A stretch of DNA of 64,000 nucleotides from Prorocentrum cordatum (taxonomy: Eukaryota; Sar; Dinophyceae; Prorocentrales; Prorocentraceae). Of the stretch, positions 48,400 to 60,254 are shown piece after piece. The notes beneath the pieces are model-generated. The model saw nothing but the letters and a program-made list of their open reading frames with translations, searched no databases and had not been told where the DNA came from. The DNA lies in the NCBI GenBank assembly GCA_963575745.1, contig CAUYUJ010020727.1, positions 383,501 through 447,500 of the forward strand. Reading direction: 5' to 3'. A program made the position numbers and the translations under genes. How positions within the stretch are numbered: position 1 is the first letter of the stretch; every line of letters starts with the position of its first letter.

Positions 48400-48910
48400 G
48401 ATGCTCATCCTGTGGTGCTCTGTAGCATTTTCGACGGTGTGAGTATAGGGCCACTGAGTCTCAGGAGAGAAGGCACCACGTGTGATTTTCCATCGTTGTT
48501 ACCAACACCATTACCGTTGCCATTTTCCTCGCTACCATTTACCTCGCATGCCCTCGTCGCCACGAGCGAGGCGTTTTCGGGCGTCTCGTTGACAGCAATT
48601 CTGGCGGTCGGGGGCCCGAGATACCAGCTCATCCCCTTGCGCTCTGTGGTATATTCTCCGGTGCGCATACAGAGCCACAGAGGCTCAGGAGAGAAGCCGG
48701 CACGTGCGAATATTGATCGATCCCGCTGCTCTCTGCGGCATACACCCTGGCTCGACTGCGGAGCCACAGGGGCTCAAGAGAGAAACCAACATGTGTGATA
48801 ATTTACCATTACTGCGGTTATCATCACCGCTGTTTTTCTCTTCGCTAGCATTCACTTCGTATTCCCCCCATTGTTCCACGATCGGCCGCATAGATTTCCG
48901 CTGCGAAGAG
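48400..48910. repeat. Diverged ~85-bp repeats upstream of the LINE fragment
   Basis: Three copies at about 48411, 48628 and 48718 share a GCTCTGTGG element, then GAGCCACAGAGGCTCAGGAG and AGAA, then ACGTGTGAT. The second and third are adjacent. Short ATCATC tracts follow near 48953-49010. No gene. Confidence 0.6.
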
Positions 48911-48937
48911 AGAAACTGCAAGGGGCAGTGAACGCGT

Positions 48938-50350
48938 GTGCTCTGCATCACTATCATCATCAGTATCATCATCACATTCTTTTCGTCATCGTTATCATCA
49001 TCCGCCTCGTCTCCGCCATCGCTATTTCTCACAACTGGCTCAACCTACAAGCCAACAATACGCCAATTGCTTGTTGGACAAATCAAAGACCAACCAGCCG
49101 TGGTCCGCACCGACACCACCAGTAATATGTTCGACCGCCAACGCGGCACAAAACAGGGTGATCAACTGAGCCCATGGCTGTCCAATGCGCTGCTCCAACA
49201 CGTCTTAGCACCGCTGATTTCAGTTTGGCAGAGGAAGCACCAAGGCATCCAATTGACACACCGATGCGGCGACACTCACGAACCTGCGGTTATCTAGCTG
49301 ACAAGCCAAGCACTGCCCAATCTAAGTGCAATGCTTCCGACCGCATCACCACAGCCAAACAGCACGGATTGGAATTGCACCCCACCAAAACCAAACTCAT
49401 GATTAACCAGCTTCGGCACCGCGACCGAACAGCTAAAGTAGCAGGATTGGACATCGACACATTACCACGAACAAACACCATCACATATTTGGGTCAAAGC
49501 ATAATTTTCCACGACGCGCCCGAAACCGAAGTAAAGCACCGGATTCAAGCAGCATGGGCATGTTTCAGCAGCCACAGACAGGAGCTCACCAGCAAACTTC
49601 GACTGCGACACCGACTACGACTATACAGGGGCACCGTCATCCCTACTATGACGTACGGCGCAGAGACGTGGACTCTGACAGAGCATCTCAAGCAGCAGCT
49701 GCGCAGAACACAGCGGCGGATGGTCATACTCATAATCGGAACACCAAGGGAACGCACGGCAGCGACACCGACACCACAACACAATCCAGAGGCATGTCAA
49801 GACAACAGCCACGACACCAGCAGCACTGCACCCAACGACTCCAGTGAATCCGACGTTTGCAGCAACCCATTTGCCCACCAGCCCAATTCGCAGGACGACA
49901 TCAGCAACGACGAAAGCACGCAGCCGGGGGCAGAACGAGGACTTCGAATTGTGGTCCGATGTCATCCGCAGGAGTACGCGGATATCAGAGACACTGATGC
50001 TTAAACATGGCACATGACTTTACTCCACGTGCACAGACGGACGGCATGGCGCTGGGCGAATACGGACGCTCTTTACTCTTCGACAGGTTGGACACAGAAA
50101 GTGCTTAATTGGAACCCAAATTTCAACAACCGACAACAAGGACGACGGCAACATGGAGGGCAACAGAAACGATGGGACTGCGACATTTGGAAGTTTCTCC
50201 ACGAACTGGACGGGCACCACCGCGACGCCGACGCAGGTCAGGAACAGATTCGAGCGGCGACCCAACCACGACCACACCAACACAACAGCACAAATGACGT
50301 GCGGTGGTTATCAGCGGCTGGGAGCACAGAGAGGCGGTTATCATGTGAGC
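48938..50350 (+). pseudogene. LINE-type reverse transcriptase fragment
   Basis: The first frame (to 49297) has RQRGTKQGDQLSPWLSNALL, the RGTxQGDxLS motif of non-LTR reverse transcriptases. A second frame (49174-50004) continues with GYLADKPSTAQSKCNA, then ELHPTKTKLMINQ, NTITYLGQSIIF, KHRIQAAWACFSSHRQEL and LYRGTVIPTMTYGAETWTLT, the standard LINE thumb region. After TAA at about 50002 a third piece (50014-50290) shows RRTAWRWANTDALY and a KRWDCDIWKFL end. The catalytic YADD is replaced by YLADK. The endonuclease domain and ends are missing. A dead 5'-truncated copy. Confidence 0.8.
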
Positions 50351-50677
50351 CCGCCTATGTATCACATGTTTGAGGCCACGGCCTCCACGCCATGCCCTGC
50401 TGGGCACGGACGGGCTCTCCAGAGGAGCGCGCACGACTCCGGCGTTCGCTTCGCTTGTTGGACAAATTTGTTGGCTTATGGCTAACGCTATCTTTGGCGG
50501 CATGAAGGCACTCGGCGTTGTATTATATATAACATGGGCAACACCTCAAATTCTCACAGACACGAGCAATCAAGTTACCGGTCTGAAGATGCAGCTTGTC
50601 ACAGCAAAACCAACCATCAAATTTGATGCAACGGTGTTATCAGGGATCTGATATTTACCAAATACGCATTCTCACAT

Positions 50678-51374
50678 ATGAACGTTCGTCAGAGAAATAA
50701 GTTGGTGGTTCATTGCAGTTTTGATTGGAGTGGAAAGTTTGAAGACGAAGCCACAACTACATGCAATCATGTAGCATACGATTTCCACGGAAATGATGAT
50801 TGGCGCCACCATTGGGACGGCAGTTGCATTGACCGCGTGAAAAGGCTGATTGCAAAAGAGAGAGTCGGGCAGGTACGAAAACTTGTCATCACTATTCGAC
50901 CCGTCGAACTCGTGGTGACTGGCGTTCCCAATGCGAATTGCGATTCAGTCCGCTGGCGTTACTTGGCACGTCATCAAACGCACTATCTTCGACGACTTGT
51001 GAAAGCTTGTCGAAATGCAAGAAGAGCATGCGCGCGGCGCTGTGCACTGCCATTCTCGGTGGCCTCGCAATCTGGTAAACGCGAAGGGGATGGTCCCAAA
51101 CGTTTTTGAATGGCTTAGCGGGTTGCGCGTTTGGCGCGGCACGTGGCCGGCGGGCGCCGACGAGAAGCAGTTTGAATTCAAAGAGATTTCTGCCGGGTAT
51201 CGGTTTATGCGAATGCTGAGGCCGTCCTCAAACAACAGGGGGCCATTCGTTGAGTGGGTAGATGCGCGGTTTAACAAGCTGAAAGCCCAATCGCAGGCAG
51301 GCCAGAAGCACGGCGCACATCGTTTTTCTGAAGCGGTGATCGAGGTGACTTGCCGCCGAGATGATGGATCCTAG
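50678..51374 (+). pseudogene. Decayed coding fragment, two frames, possibly methyltransferase-like
   Basis: Frame one (50678 to about 51010) reads KLVVHCSFDWSGKFEDEATT, then VRKLVITIRPVELVVTGVPN and RHQTHYLRRLVK. Frame two (about 51005-51374) continues MQEEHARGAVHCHSRWPRNL and VNAKGMVPNVFEWLSGLRVW. The order strand, helix, VVTGVP-like loop, long helix and HCHSRWP resembles the layout at 14.8-15.2 kb, where PCTGG and EWP occupy the same relative places, but the Pro-Cys is not preserved here. I regard it as a relic of an accessory region like that of the giant element; this is tentative. Confidence 0.35.
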
Positions 51375-51400
51375 TTCCGCGACCCTCGAGGATTTGAATA

Positions 51401-51447
51401 GTTTTTTTTTTAAAATTTTTTTCTCGGGGGGGGGGGGGGCGCGGCGT
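51401..51447. repeat. Homopolymer cluster (T, A and a 14-base G run)
   Basis: T9, A and T runs followed by a long G run and GCGCGGCG. It separates two decayed coding fragments. Confidence 0.85.
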
Positions 51448-51533
51448 TAAAAGGCGAGACTGCGACGCGTGAAGAGCGCGGAGTTACGCGGGGCAGAATT
51501 TCTGAACGCGGGGGGGGGCTCGCGTTCGAGGGC

Positions 51534-52668
51534 GTGTGCCCTCGCTGTGTCCAGTCGCTGCCATTTGCCGTCGTGGCCGCCAAATTTTTCGACGCGTTCA
51601 GGGGCGAGCGGAAAGCTGCATTTCGCGCCGCGCGTTGCTGGCGCCGGGAAATGGCGCCAGCTCGGCGCCAACCTCGCGAAGGTATTCTTGGTCCCAGCAG
51701 AGGTAGATGCCCTCCCGTGGGCCGGGCGGGGCGGCTCTGGCTTCGAGGGGCGCTCGCGCCGACTGGCAGCGAGTCGACAGTGCGACGCGAAATTTGCCGA
51801 GACACTCGCTCGCAGAGACAGCGCCTCTCGCGGGGGTGGCAGCGGCTCACCACGCCGTCAATCGGCAAAGAAGCAGGCGAGGATGGCTGGGTGGCATTCG
51901 GGCGTCGCTTCCACGCCGTCGCCTTCTCTCGCGAGGGCATCTTCGACCGCGAGTCTACCGTGGAGCGAGCGAACGCCCCCTGCGCCAGGTGGCTGGCTTG
52001 CGAAGAGATGCGCGTATCCAGACCAGAGGTGAAAGATATTTTCCAGGCGCGCAGAAAAGGGCAACTGAAATAATTGCCGCCGAATTTCCCCGACGACGTA
52101 AAGTGGTCTCTGGAATATTTGCGCAGACCCATGGAAGGCGAAGCGATATCCCGCGCGAGAACTCTTGGGCCCCCGCTCGCGCGGGGCGCTAGAGGCTTAC
52201 TCGATGATCCATCAGTAGCTACTCCCACATGCGATCACCCTTTCTTCGCGGGCGCTGGGCGTGGGCCTGCGGAGCGCGGCGTAGACGTCGCGGCGGCTGC
52301 ATTTTGCGGCGGCGTCGAGGACGTGCGCGAGATGCAGCGCATTCTAGCTTTGGAGGCAGTGCCTCGCCGCGGTTGCGAGAATGATCTGGCCGCTGCTGCG
52401 CCGGGAGGAGAGATCGCCACAAGGCAGACTCGCCAGGGTGTCCTGGCGCCCCCTGGAAAGGGAGGGCGACCGCCGAGGCAGAGTTAGCCAAAGAAGCAAA
52501 GGACGGGAAAAGCGTGGCAGGACGCTGAGAATGCAGTTGCGTCGAGTGCTATTCGCGCGTCTCTCGCCGACGCCGGCGCGCCTGCGTCGTCGCGGCCTAC
52601 GGGGCTTGATTCGAGCTATCCCGGCGACGGCCGGGATCCTTTTGGGCGCCGCCGCGAGCCCATGTGAG
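51534..52668 (+). pseudogene. Decayed coding fragment with two in-frame stops
   Basis: One frame keeps protein-like character across TAA at 52071 and TAG at 52485. Recognisable stretches include DGWVAFGRRFHAVAFSREGI, WLACEEMRVSRPEVKDIFQA, then after the stop FPDDVKWSLEYLRRPMEGEA and, after the second stop, AWQDAENAVASSAIRASLAD. The overlapping minus-strand frame (51410-52228) is a shadow. No family is recognised. Continuity of style with the preceding fragment suggests the same dead element. Confidence 0.4.
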
Positions 52669-53249
<581 letters not shown>

Positions 53250-53403
53250 GCTTTCCTGACTCTTTCGCGGGGGGGGGGGTCGATGTGGCATCGGGGAGGC
53301 GACTCAGGCTTTCAGGTGCAAGGGTCTGGCCCTGCGTCTACTTGCTTGTTGCTTTTTTGGGGGGGAAGGGGGCAAGGGCGTCGGGGCCTTTTGCTTGCTT
53401 GCG

Positions 53404-53620
53404 CCCTCCTGGCGTCTGAGCCCGCGGGGGCCGAATTCAGGTTGTCAGCGCGAGTGCGCGTCGGGGCCCTCGCCCCGCGCGGCGCCCCTGGCGCCTGAGT
53501 CCGCGGGGGCCCGAATTCAGGTTGTCAGCGTGAGTGCGTGTCGGGGCCCTCGCTCCGCGCGGCGCCCCTGGCGCCTGAGTCCGCGGGGGCCCGAATTTAG
53601 GTTGTCAGCGTGAGCGCGCG
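53404..53620. repeat. 80-bp tandem repeat, ~2.7 units
   Basis: Units share CCTGGCGCCTGAGTCCGCGG, then GCCCGAATTCAGGTTGTCAG, then CGTCGGGGCCCTCGC. The first is slightly shortened and the last truncated. Confidence 0.9.
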
Positions 53621-54117
53621 AGAATTCATTTGTTTTAGTGCTCGTTGATTTTCTTTGGCCGTGCTGTCCACGAATTCAAAATCAATGCATTACTTTCGCA
53701 TCAGGCGTTTCGACTTCAGCGATTCATTTCTTTCCCGAAGTTTGGGGGTCAGAGATTCTTTGCTTGCTTGCTAGTTTGAAGGGGTTGACATTCGGTTTTT
53801 GGTTTGCTTGCTTGCTTTTTCTGGGCCCTTCTTGAGGGGTCCGAGTATTCGTTCAGTTTGCTTGCTGATTTTCTGAAGAGTCTTTGGGAGTAGAGTCGCC
53901 TCCCTGATGATGCGGCAACGGTTGTGGATGTCGCCGGCGTGGCCACCAGCTCGAAGCAAGTTGGTTTCTTGCCGGCTCGAAGCAAGTCGCGTTTTAGCCG
54001 GTTCAAAATATAACAACTTCTTGCCAGCATGAAGTTCTGCATTCTTGCAAAATGCGTTTGCTGTCCTGCTGAGCTTCGGGGGGAATCAGACGGCCCCCGA
54101 GATGGCGAGGCGACAGT
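53621..54117. other. Unassigned spacer with TTGCTTGC short repeats
   Basis: Short TTGC repeats near 53760-53860 and AGCTCGAAGCAAGT repeated at 53949 and 53973. No gene seen. Confidence 0.35.
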
Positions 54118-54678
54118 TTGGAATGGGTCCGCTCGGGGGCAGGTCAAGCATGGGGCGAGCGCATGCACGGACAGCAAGGTCAGAACAATGCATGGACTCA
54201 GTTGCGCTCGGCGCTGCGACATGATGCGATTTTCTCGACAGAAGAGGACGCGGTGGATCAAGCCATTTTACTTTTGCGTCCAGGCTTAGGTGGCAGACGG
54301 CGTAGTGTCCGTCAAGTGGGGCACCGCGCGCGCCGCTCCGCTTGTGCAGCCGGAGCGGAAGCGGCGGCCATTTTATTGGCGCGCCTCGATTAGGGGCCAC
54401 GCTGCGAGGAAGAGGGGAACCAGCGCAGGAAAGGATATCACATTGAGAGGCAGCTCGATCTTAAGATTCACGACGCTTTGCGTTGTTGTTTCAGAGCTGA
54501 AGAAGAAGGCGTCAACGACTTTGACATTGCAGGTTCTTCGAGCATGGCGTGCGCATTGGAGGCTCGTCCGACGCATCTGGCACAGCTCAACGCGACGGGT
54601 AAGTCAAACATGACGGATGCATTGGCACACGTAGAGACGCTGCAGCGGATGGGAACGAGCGGGCAAGGCGCGCCATAA
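54118..54678 (+). pseudogene. Decayed Gag-like fragment, one internal stop
   Basis: The same frame runs on both sides of a TAG near 54391: GQQGQNNAWTQLRSALRHDA and TEEDAVDQAILLLRPGLGG before, then HIERQLDLKIHDALRCCFRA and MTDALAHVETLQRMGTSGQG after. Composition is soluble and helical. No named domain. Confidence 0.35.
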
Positions 54679-54815
54679 AGACGCGCAATATTACATTCAC
54701 GAAGCATGGAGTTATTAATGCATGATTGTTGTTTACAGAAAAGATCGACGATGTCAGCGCGTCAAGGAGGTCACCGCAGTAAAGGAACAAACAACCACAA
54801 TCGGAGGTCTCTGGG

Positions 54816-55357
54816 TTGCCAATAGATAAGAAGAGAAGAGGACAAGAAGGTCACCTCACTGCAGTTCTTCATCCGGGAGAACTGATGCATTGCGAATGCG
54901 CGGAGTATAGAGAGGGGACCTTGACAGTTCAAACAGAAAAGTCACCGTTCGCGACTGCGCCGGGAATAGTAGTTGCATGTATCACGTGCGGACAGGACTC
55001 TTGTTCTCTGGTGGCCGCTACCTCGACGGTCTCCATTGGAAACGGCGTGAGCGAGATGCGCTTCGCTTTGCGAAGGGGGCGCGCAAGTCGCCGGCACCCA
55101 AGCAGTTCTGGTTTAAAGTGAACAAATTCCGGCTCCTATACGCAAGCTTGCTACAGATTCTTCGGTCGATAATGCTGCGTTTGGCGCAACTGGCACTCCC
55201 GGTCCGAAAAAAAACAGAGGGTTGTATTCCGGCAGTGCGTGAGAAACGGGCTCGCGAGGGCAAGTGGACACATCGCCGAATGGTTTTGTTCAGTCGGTTG
55301 ACTCAGAAGAAGGTTCGTCTTCGCGGGGAAACCGTGCGCGCTCGCATTAGGGCGTGA
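54816..55357 (+). pseudogene. Decayed coding fragment, frameshifted
   Basis: The first frame (to about 55000) has HLTAVLHPGELMHCECAEYR and GIVVACITCGQDSC with regularly spaced Cys. A second frame (54977-55357) gives GGRYLDGLHWKRRERDALRF and SPAPKQFWFKVNKFRLLYAS. They probably belong to one protein with a frameshift near 55000. Unknown function. Confidence 0.35.
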
Positions 55358-55565
55358 TTCATGCGAGAGGACTAATCGCCATTGCAAGAATAACAGCGCG
55401 GCGTTGGCCTAAGTGTTTCTTTTGTCAGGGAAAAGAGCACCATCATTCGTTTATCGCCGCTATCATCGCGCCACCCATCATTTACTGGCACTGCGCATTC
55501 TAGTTATTGATCTTGCCCATGTAGGCTTCAGTTAGTGACGGGGCGATTCTATTATTCGCGGCGGA

Positions 55566-56269
55566 TTGCCCGGCCCTCGCCGCCGCAATGGGTTCGCATC
55601 GCAACTTGGGTCAAAACGTGCCCAGCTAGAGGTTCGGAAAGAAGCTCTTGGATTGAATTTGCGATGTTCGAACCCGGTCTTTTCTTTTCCAAGCAACTGC
55701 AGCGCATCCGTAGAACGTGCAATTCAACAGGGTCTATTGAGACTTCTCATGGAAGAGTTGGGCCGCGTCGTCAGCGCAGCAGCGCTAGCGCCAGATGCCA
55801 GTTATAAATCGCAAAGTTGGGATGGATTTGGCGATGGTCTATTGAAGGGCCTGAAAGCAAAACGCAATCTGAAGGTATCGGGACAAATTCAAGAAGCGGA
55901 ACAAAAACAAGGAGGAATAGTTCTTGCGATCTGGAAGAGCTCATTCCCCGAGGCAGCGCCCCTCTTGAACCTAGGCAATTGGCGGTGATCCGTCGGGTGA
56001 GCAGTCGCGAGGAGCGCCTGCCATTCCGTTTGTCTTTCCTTCATATTATCCGGCTCGGTACCACTGTTACGCAGCATCTCAATATCACCGGTGCAATTCT
56101 GGCGCATCGGGCCCCGTGGAGGGCGCGCGGGAACAGGGCCAGGCGCGTGCGCTTGCGAAGATCAGCCCAGCATGCATCGACTCTGAGTCCAGCCCGGATG
56201 AACAGTTCTGACAGCGTTCCAAGCGAGCAAATTCCAGGCGATGGGAAAGTTGACGCGGCCAAGCCGTAA
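55566..56269 (+). pseudogene. Decayed coding fragment carrying one giant-element-type hairpin
   Basis: Frame one (55566-55988) includes LRLLMEELGRVVSAAALAPD and EAEQKQGGIVLAIWKSSFPE. The reading then moves to the frame ending at 56269 (RGSAPLEPRQLAVIRRVSSR, HIIRLGTTVTQHLNITGAIL). At 56256-56266 CGGC-CAA-GCCG, read as AKP, is identical in type to the hairpins of the 23.7-kb element. I recognise no domain; the hairpin suggests kinship with that element family. Confidence 0.4.
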
Positions 56270-56384
56270 TCTTTGGTGCTAGCATCAGGAAGTGGTGATA
56301 GGCAGATTCCGAGAGTGATGATGGTCTTCGGTCGCCTGGTAGATGCCCAGACGCACCCTCGAGCGCCGCAGCGGTAAATAATCA

Positions 56385-56945
56385 TTGGCTCATAGCAGGG
56401 GGCGAAGCGTTGTGCCGCAGGTTCAACGACCGCGTTATAGAAGCTTGATGTATTTTGAGGTTTGGCTACCGGTCGAGAATGTGGCGCTTCGTATTTCGAA
56501 CGCTATCAGTTACCTGCTAATTCAGTATACCGATAACGGCCTGTTGGAGACCAGCGCCTTGAGAAAGTTGGGCGTTGCGCCCGGCGACGCGTCCAATTTG
56601 CATTGCACCGTCAGCGGGGCCAGTTTAGCAATCTGGCCCGCGAACCGAAGGCGCGACCCACGTGCTGGGCGCATCGACAACATGAACTCATGCGCGATAG
56701 CATTTGCAGTTGACGTCCGTTCGACCCAGTCAAGCGGAGGGGCGCTGGCAAAGTTGTTCCGCAATCAATTAACTATTGTTTGGTGTTATGGATGCGGCGG
56801 CACTTTTGCTCGTGCCCATATTCCCGCGCGCGAAGATAGCGGCTGTCATTGCAAACGGGCTGCGCTGAGGGACAGTTCCTTGGTCGAAGAGCTTGCGCGC
56901 GCTATTCAGTACAAGGGCCAGCGGGCCCCGAACGGCGCGGCATAA
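56385..56945 (+). CDS. Hypothetical fragment with Cys/His residues
   Basis: About 186 codons, with YFEVWLPVENVALRISNAIS, NLHCTVSGASLAIWPANRRR and LTIVWCYGCGGTFARAHIPA followed by SGCHCKR. The CxxC...H...CxC cluster could bind zinc. In line with the preceding decayed fragments, it is probably part of the same relic. The frame ends at TAA 56943. Confidence 0.35.
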   Translation: MAHSRGRSVVPQVQRPRYRSLMYFEVWLPVENVALRISNAISYLLIQYTDNGLLETSALRKLGVAPGDASNLHCTVSGASLAIWPANRRRDPRAGRIDNMNSCAIAFAVDVRSTQSSGGALAKLFRNQLTIVWCYGCGGTFARAHIPAREDSGCHCKRAALRDSSLVEELARAIQYKGQRAPNGAA

Positions 56946-57054
56946 AAGGCAGTCGGCAATGCGGTGGGGACGACGTCGCGGGGCGTCAAGGATATCTCTG
57001 GCCTGGGGCCTGCCCTTAGATTCCAAGTATCCTGTGGTGTTGGGTCTTCGCTCC

Positions 57055-57168
57055 TCCTTCTTCCTCCTCTCCTGTCCTGTCCTGTCCTTTCCCCTCCTCT
57101 CCTCTCCTCTCTTCTCCTCTCCTCACCTCTCCTCTCCTCTCCTCTCCTCTTCTCCTTTCCCCTCCCTC
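57055..57168. repeat. CTCCT pentanucleotide tract
   Basis: Imperfect CCTGT and CTCCT repeats on the plus strand immediately upstream of the 79-bp array. Confidence 0.9.
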
Positions 57169-57189
57169 GTCCCATCCCTGCCTCTGCCT

Positions 57190-59450
57190 TCCGCGAACAG
57201 TGCAGCGCTTCGCGGCCTCATTGGGAACTTCACCGGCCCGCGCGCGCCCCGCGCCACCCTGCGCGGCGCTTCGCGGCCCCATAGGGAGCTCCACCTAAAG
57301 CCCCAGCGGCTGTGCCCACATGCGTCCCGCGTTACCCAGTACGGCTTTTCGTGCTCCCGCAGGGAGCTCCACCGAAGGCCCCAGCGGCGGTGCCCACATC
57401 TGTGCCACCCAGTACAGCGCGTCGTGGCCCCATAGGGAGCTCCACAGGAGGCCCCAGTGGCTGTGACCACATGCTTCCCGCGCCACCCATGACGGCGCTT
57501 CGTGGTCCCGTACGGAGCTCCACCGAAAGCCCCAGTGGATGTGCACACATGCTTCCCGCGCCACCCAGTACGGCGCTTCGTGGCCCCAAGGGGGCTCCAC
57601 CGAAGGTTCCAATGAGTGTGCCCACATGCGTCCCGGGCCTCCAGTGACCGTGCCCACATGCGTCCCGCGCCACCAAATACGGCGCTTCGCGGCCCCAAGG
57701 CTTGGGGAACTCCACCAAAAGCCCAAGTGGCTGAGACCACACGCGTCCCGCGCCACCCAGTACGGCGCTTCGTGGCCCCAAGGAAGCTCCACCGAAGACT
57801 CCAATGACTGTGCCCACATGCGTCGTGCGCCACCCAGTACGGCGTCTCGTGGCCCCATAGGGAACCCCACCGAAGGCCCCAGTGGCTGTGACCACATGCG
57901 TCCCGCGCCACCCAGTACGGCGTTTCGTGGCCCCATATGGAGCGCCACCGAAGGTCCCATCAGTGGCTGTGACTACATGCGTCCCGAGCCACCAAGTGCG
58001 GCGCTTCGTGGTTCCATAGGGAGCTCCATCCAAAGCCCCAATGGGTGTGCCCAAAGGCGTCCCGCGCCACCCAGAGCGGCGCTTCGTGCCCCATAGGGAC
58101 CTCCATCGAACGCCCCAGTGGCTGTGCCCATACGCACCCGCGCCAGCCTCACTAGCTGTGATCACATGCGCCCCGCGCCACCCAGTACAGCGCTTCGTGG
58201 CCACATAGGGAGCTCCACCAAAGGCCCCAGTGGCTGTGACCACGTGCGTCCCGCGCCACCCAGTGCTGTGTTTCGTGGCTCCATAAAGAGCTTCACCGAA
58301 AGCCCCAGTGGCTGTGACCACGTGCGTCCCGCGCCATCCAGTACGGCGTTTCGTGGCCCCATATGGAGCACCACCGAAGGCGCCAGTGGCTTCGACCGCA
58401 TGCGTCCCAAGCCACCCAGTACGGCGATTCGTGGATCCACATGGAACTCCACCGAAGGCCCCAGTGGTTGTGACCACATGCGTCCCGCGCCACCCAGTAC
58501 GGCGCTTCGTGGCCCCACAAGGAGCTCCACCGAGGGCCCCAGTGGCTGTGACCACATGCGTCCCGCGCCGGCCTCAGTAGCTGTGACCACTTGCGTCCCG
58601 CGCCACCCAGTACAGCGCTTCGTGGCCACATAGGGAGCTCCACCAAAGGCCCCAGTGGCGGTGACCACGTGCGTCCCGCGCCGCCCAGTACGGCGTTTCG
58701 TGGCCCCACAGAGAGTTCCACCGAAGGCCCCAGTGGGTGTGACCACATGCGTCCCGCGCCACCCAGTACGGCGCTTCGTGGCCCCAAGGGAGCTCCACCG
58801 AAAGCCCCAGTGGCTGTGACCACATGCGTCCGGCGCCACCCAGTACGGCGTTTCGTGGCCCCGTAGGGAGCTCCACCGAGGGCCCCAGTGGCTGTGACCA
58901 CATGCGTCCCGCACACCCAGTACGGTGTTTCGTGGTTCCACAGGGAGCTCCACTGAAGGCCCCATCAGCTGGTGTGACCACATGCGTCCCACGCAACCTG
59001 GGACGGCGCTTCGTGGTCTCACAGGGTACTCCAACGAAAGCCCCGATGGCTGTGATCACATGCGTCCCGCGCCACAGTACGGCGCTTCGTGGCCCCACAG
59101 GGAGCTCCACCGAAGGCCCCAGCGGCTGTGATCACATACGTCGGCTCGACCGAAGGCCCCAATGGCGACGCTCGCATGTGTCCCCCCCTCCCATTGTGGC
59201 GTACACCTCACGCGCTTCGTGGCCCCATTGGCACATTTGTAGCTCCACCTAAGGCCCCAGTGGCAGGGTTCACATGGCGGCCCCGCTCCATTTCGGCACA
59301 CCCCTCACACGTTTCGTGGCCCCATATGAGCGCCACGGAAGGCCCCAATGGCAGCGCCCGCATGCGTCCCCGCCCCATTTCGGCACGCCTTGCACGCTTC
59401 GTGGCCCCAGGAGGATATCCACCGAAGGTGATACCCACAACGGCGATGCT
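57190..59450. repeat. 79-bp minisatellite, about 28 units
   Basis: The unit is close to CCAGTACGGCGCTTCGTGGC, CCCATAGGGAGCTCCACCGA, AGGCCCCAGTGGCTGTGACC, ACATGCGTCCCGCGCCACC. Units are 70-90% alike by eye, with a few shortened ones (for example near 57650 and 58150) and greater divergence after 59150. The period is not a multiple of three, and the unit lacks stops on both strands in most frames. Hence frames such as minus 57332-58555 (over 400 codons) are artefacts. Confidence 0.95.
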
Positions 59451-60250
59451 CACAACCGCATCTGGTTGGACCCTTCGCCAGGATAAGTTGATTGACTCCG
59501 CGTGGCGAGCCGCTATGGGTGGTCCTTCAGCAAGGTGTCGGCGTCGCCGTCACTGTGTTTCCTCACGCGTGCGCAGCAGATTTCCGAAGGTGGTTGCTCG
59601 CCATCGAGTTCCGGCTCCCTCTTTTTCGTCCTCGTCCTAGGCTGGGTGCTCGCCAGCGCCCCAGGGTGGATGCTAGCCACCGCGTGCTCTGCCGCCTCCG
59701 CAGTGAAGACGAAGGTTTTTTGTGTTTGGGCGCAGGAGGGCGAGAAAGAAGAGGGGGAGGAAGGAGGATCAGAAAAAGGGAGAGGAGAAGGAGGAGGACG
59801 ATGAGGAGGAGGAGGATGACGACGAGGGAGCCTCTACACAGTCAACGTTTATGCTTTTCTCTGTATTCTTTGGCCGCGCAGTGCCACGGGACGAACGAAC
59901 GATGGTGGAAGGCGGAACGCCGCCCCAAATCTAGAAACACAACCCTCAATGCGAAAATGTTCGAGCTTGTGTCATTCTCCTTCCACCATCATTGTACGCC
60001 GCCGTACAGGGAATTGTTGAGTATCCCACCGCAAATTAATAATGTTGCGTTACAAACAATACGGTTGTATGCCGCCACAACAAAAATCCTGCTCTACTTC
60101 GCCGCAAAAGGGATCCATTGTATCCTGCAACGCCAGGAATCCTTTTTGCGTTCTGCCGGAAAAAAGGAATAGTTATGTCTTCTGCCACACAAGGGATGCT
60201 ATCGAAATTTGTTGACCCAGTGAAATACATACGTTTGCCACTTCATGATT
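59451..60250. other. Unassigned; GA-rich patch and AT-richer segment
   Basis: A purine-rich tract at 59740-59830. From 59930 to 60200 the sequence is noticeably richer in A/T, with GCCGCAAA/GCCGCCACA-like echoes. The frame at 59492-60172 has no domain. Confidence 0.3.
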
Positions 60251-60254
60251 GGGT

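Noticed and set aside
43900-51480. Link between the 83-bp repeats and GCGCGGCGTTAAAAGGCGAG near 51440
   Set aside because: Similarity is limited to about 20 bases; not enough to call a sixth unit.
57332-58555. 407-aa minus-strand protein in the 79-bp array
   Set aside because: Same reason: overlapping open frames on both strands across a tandem repeat.
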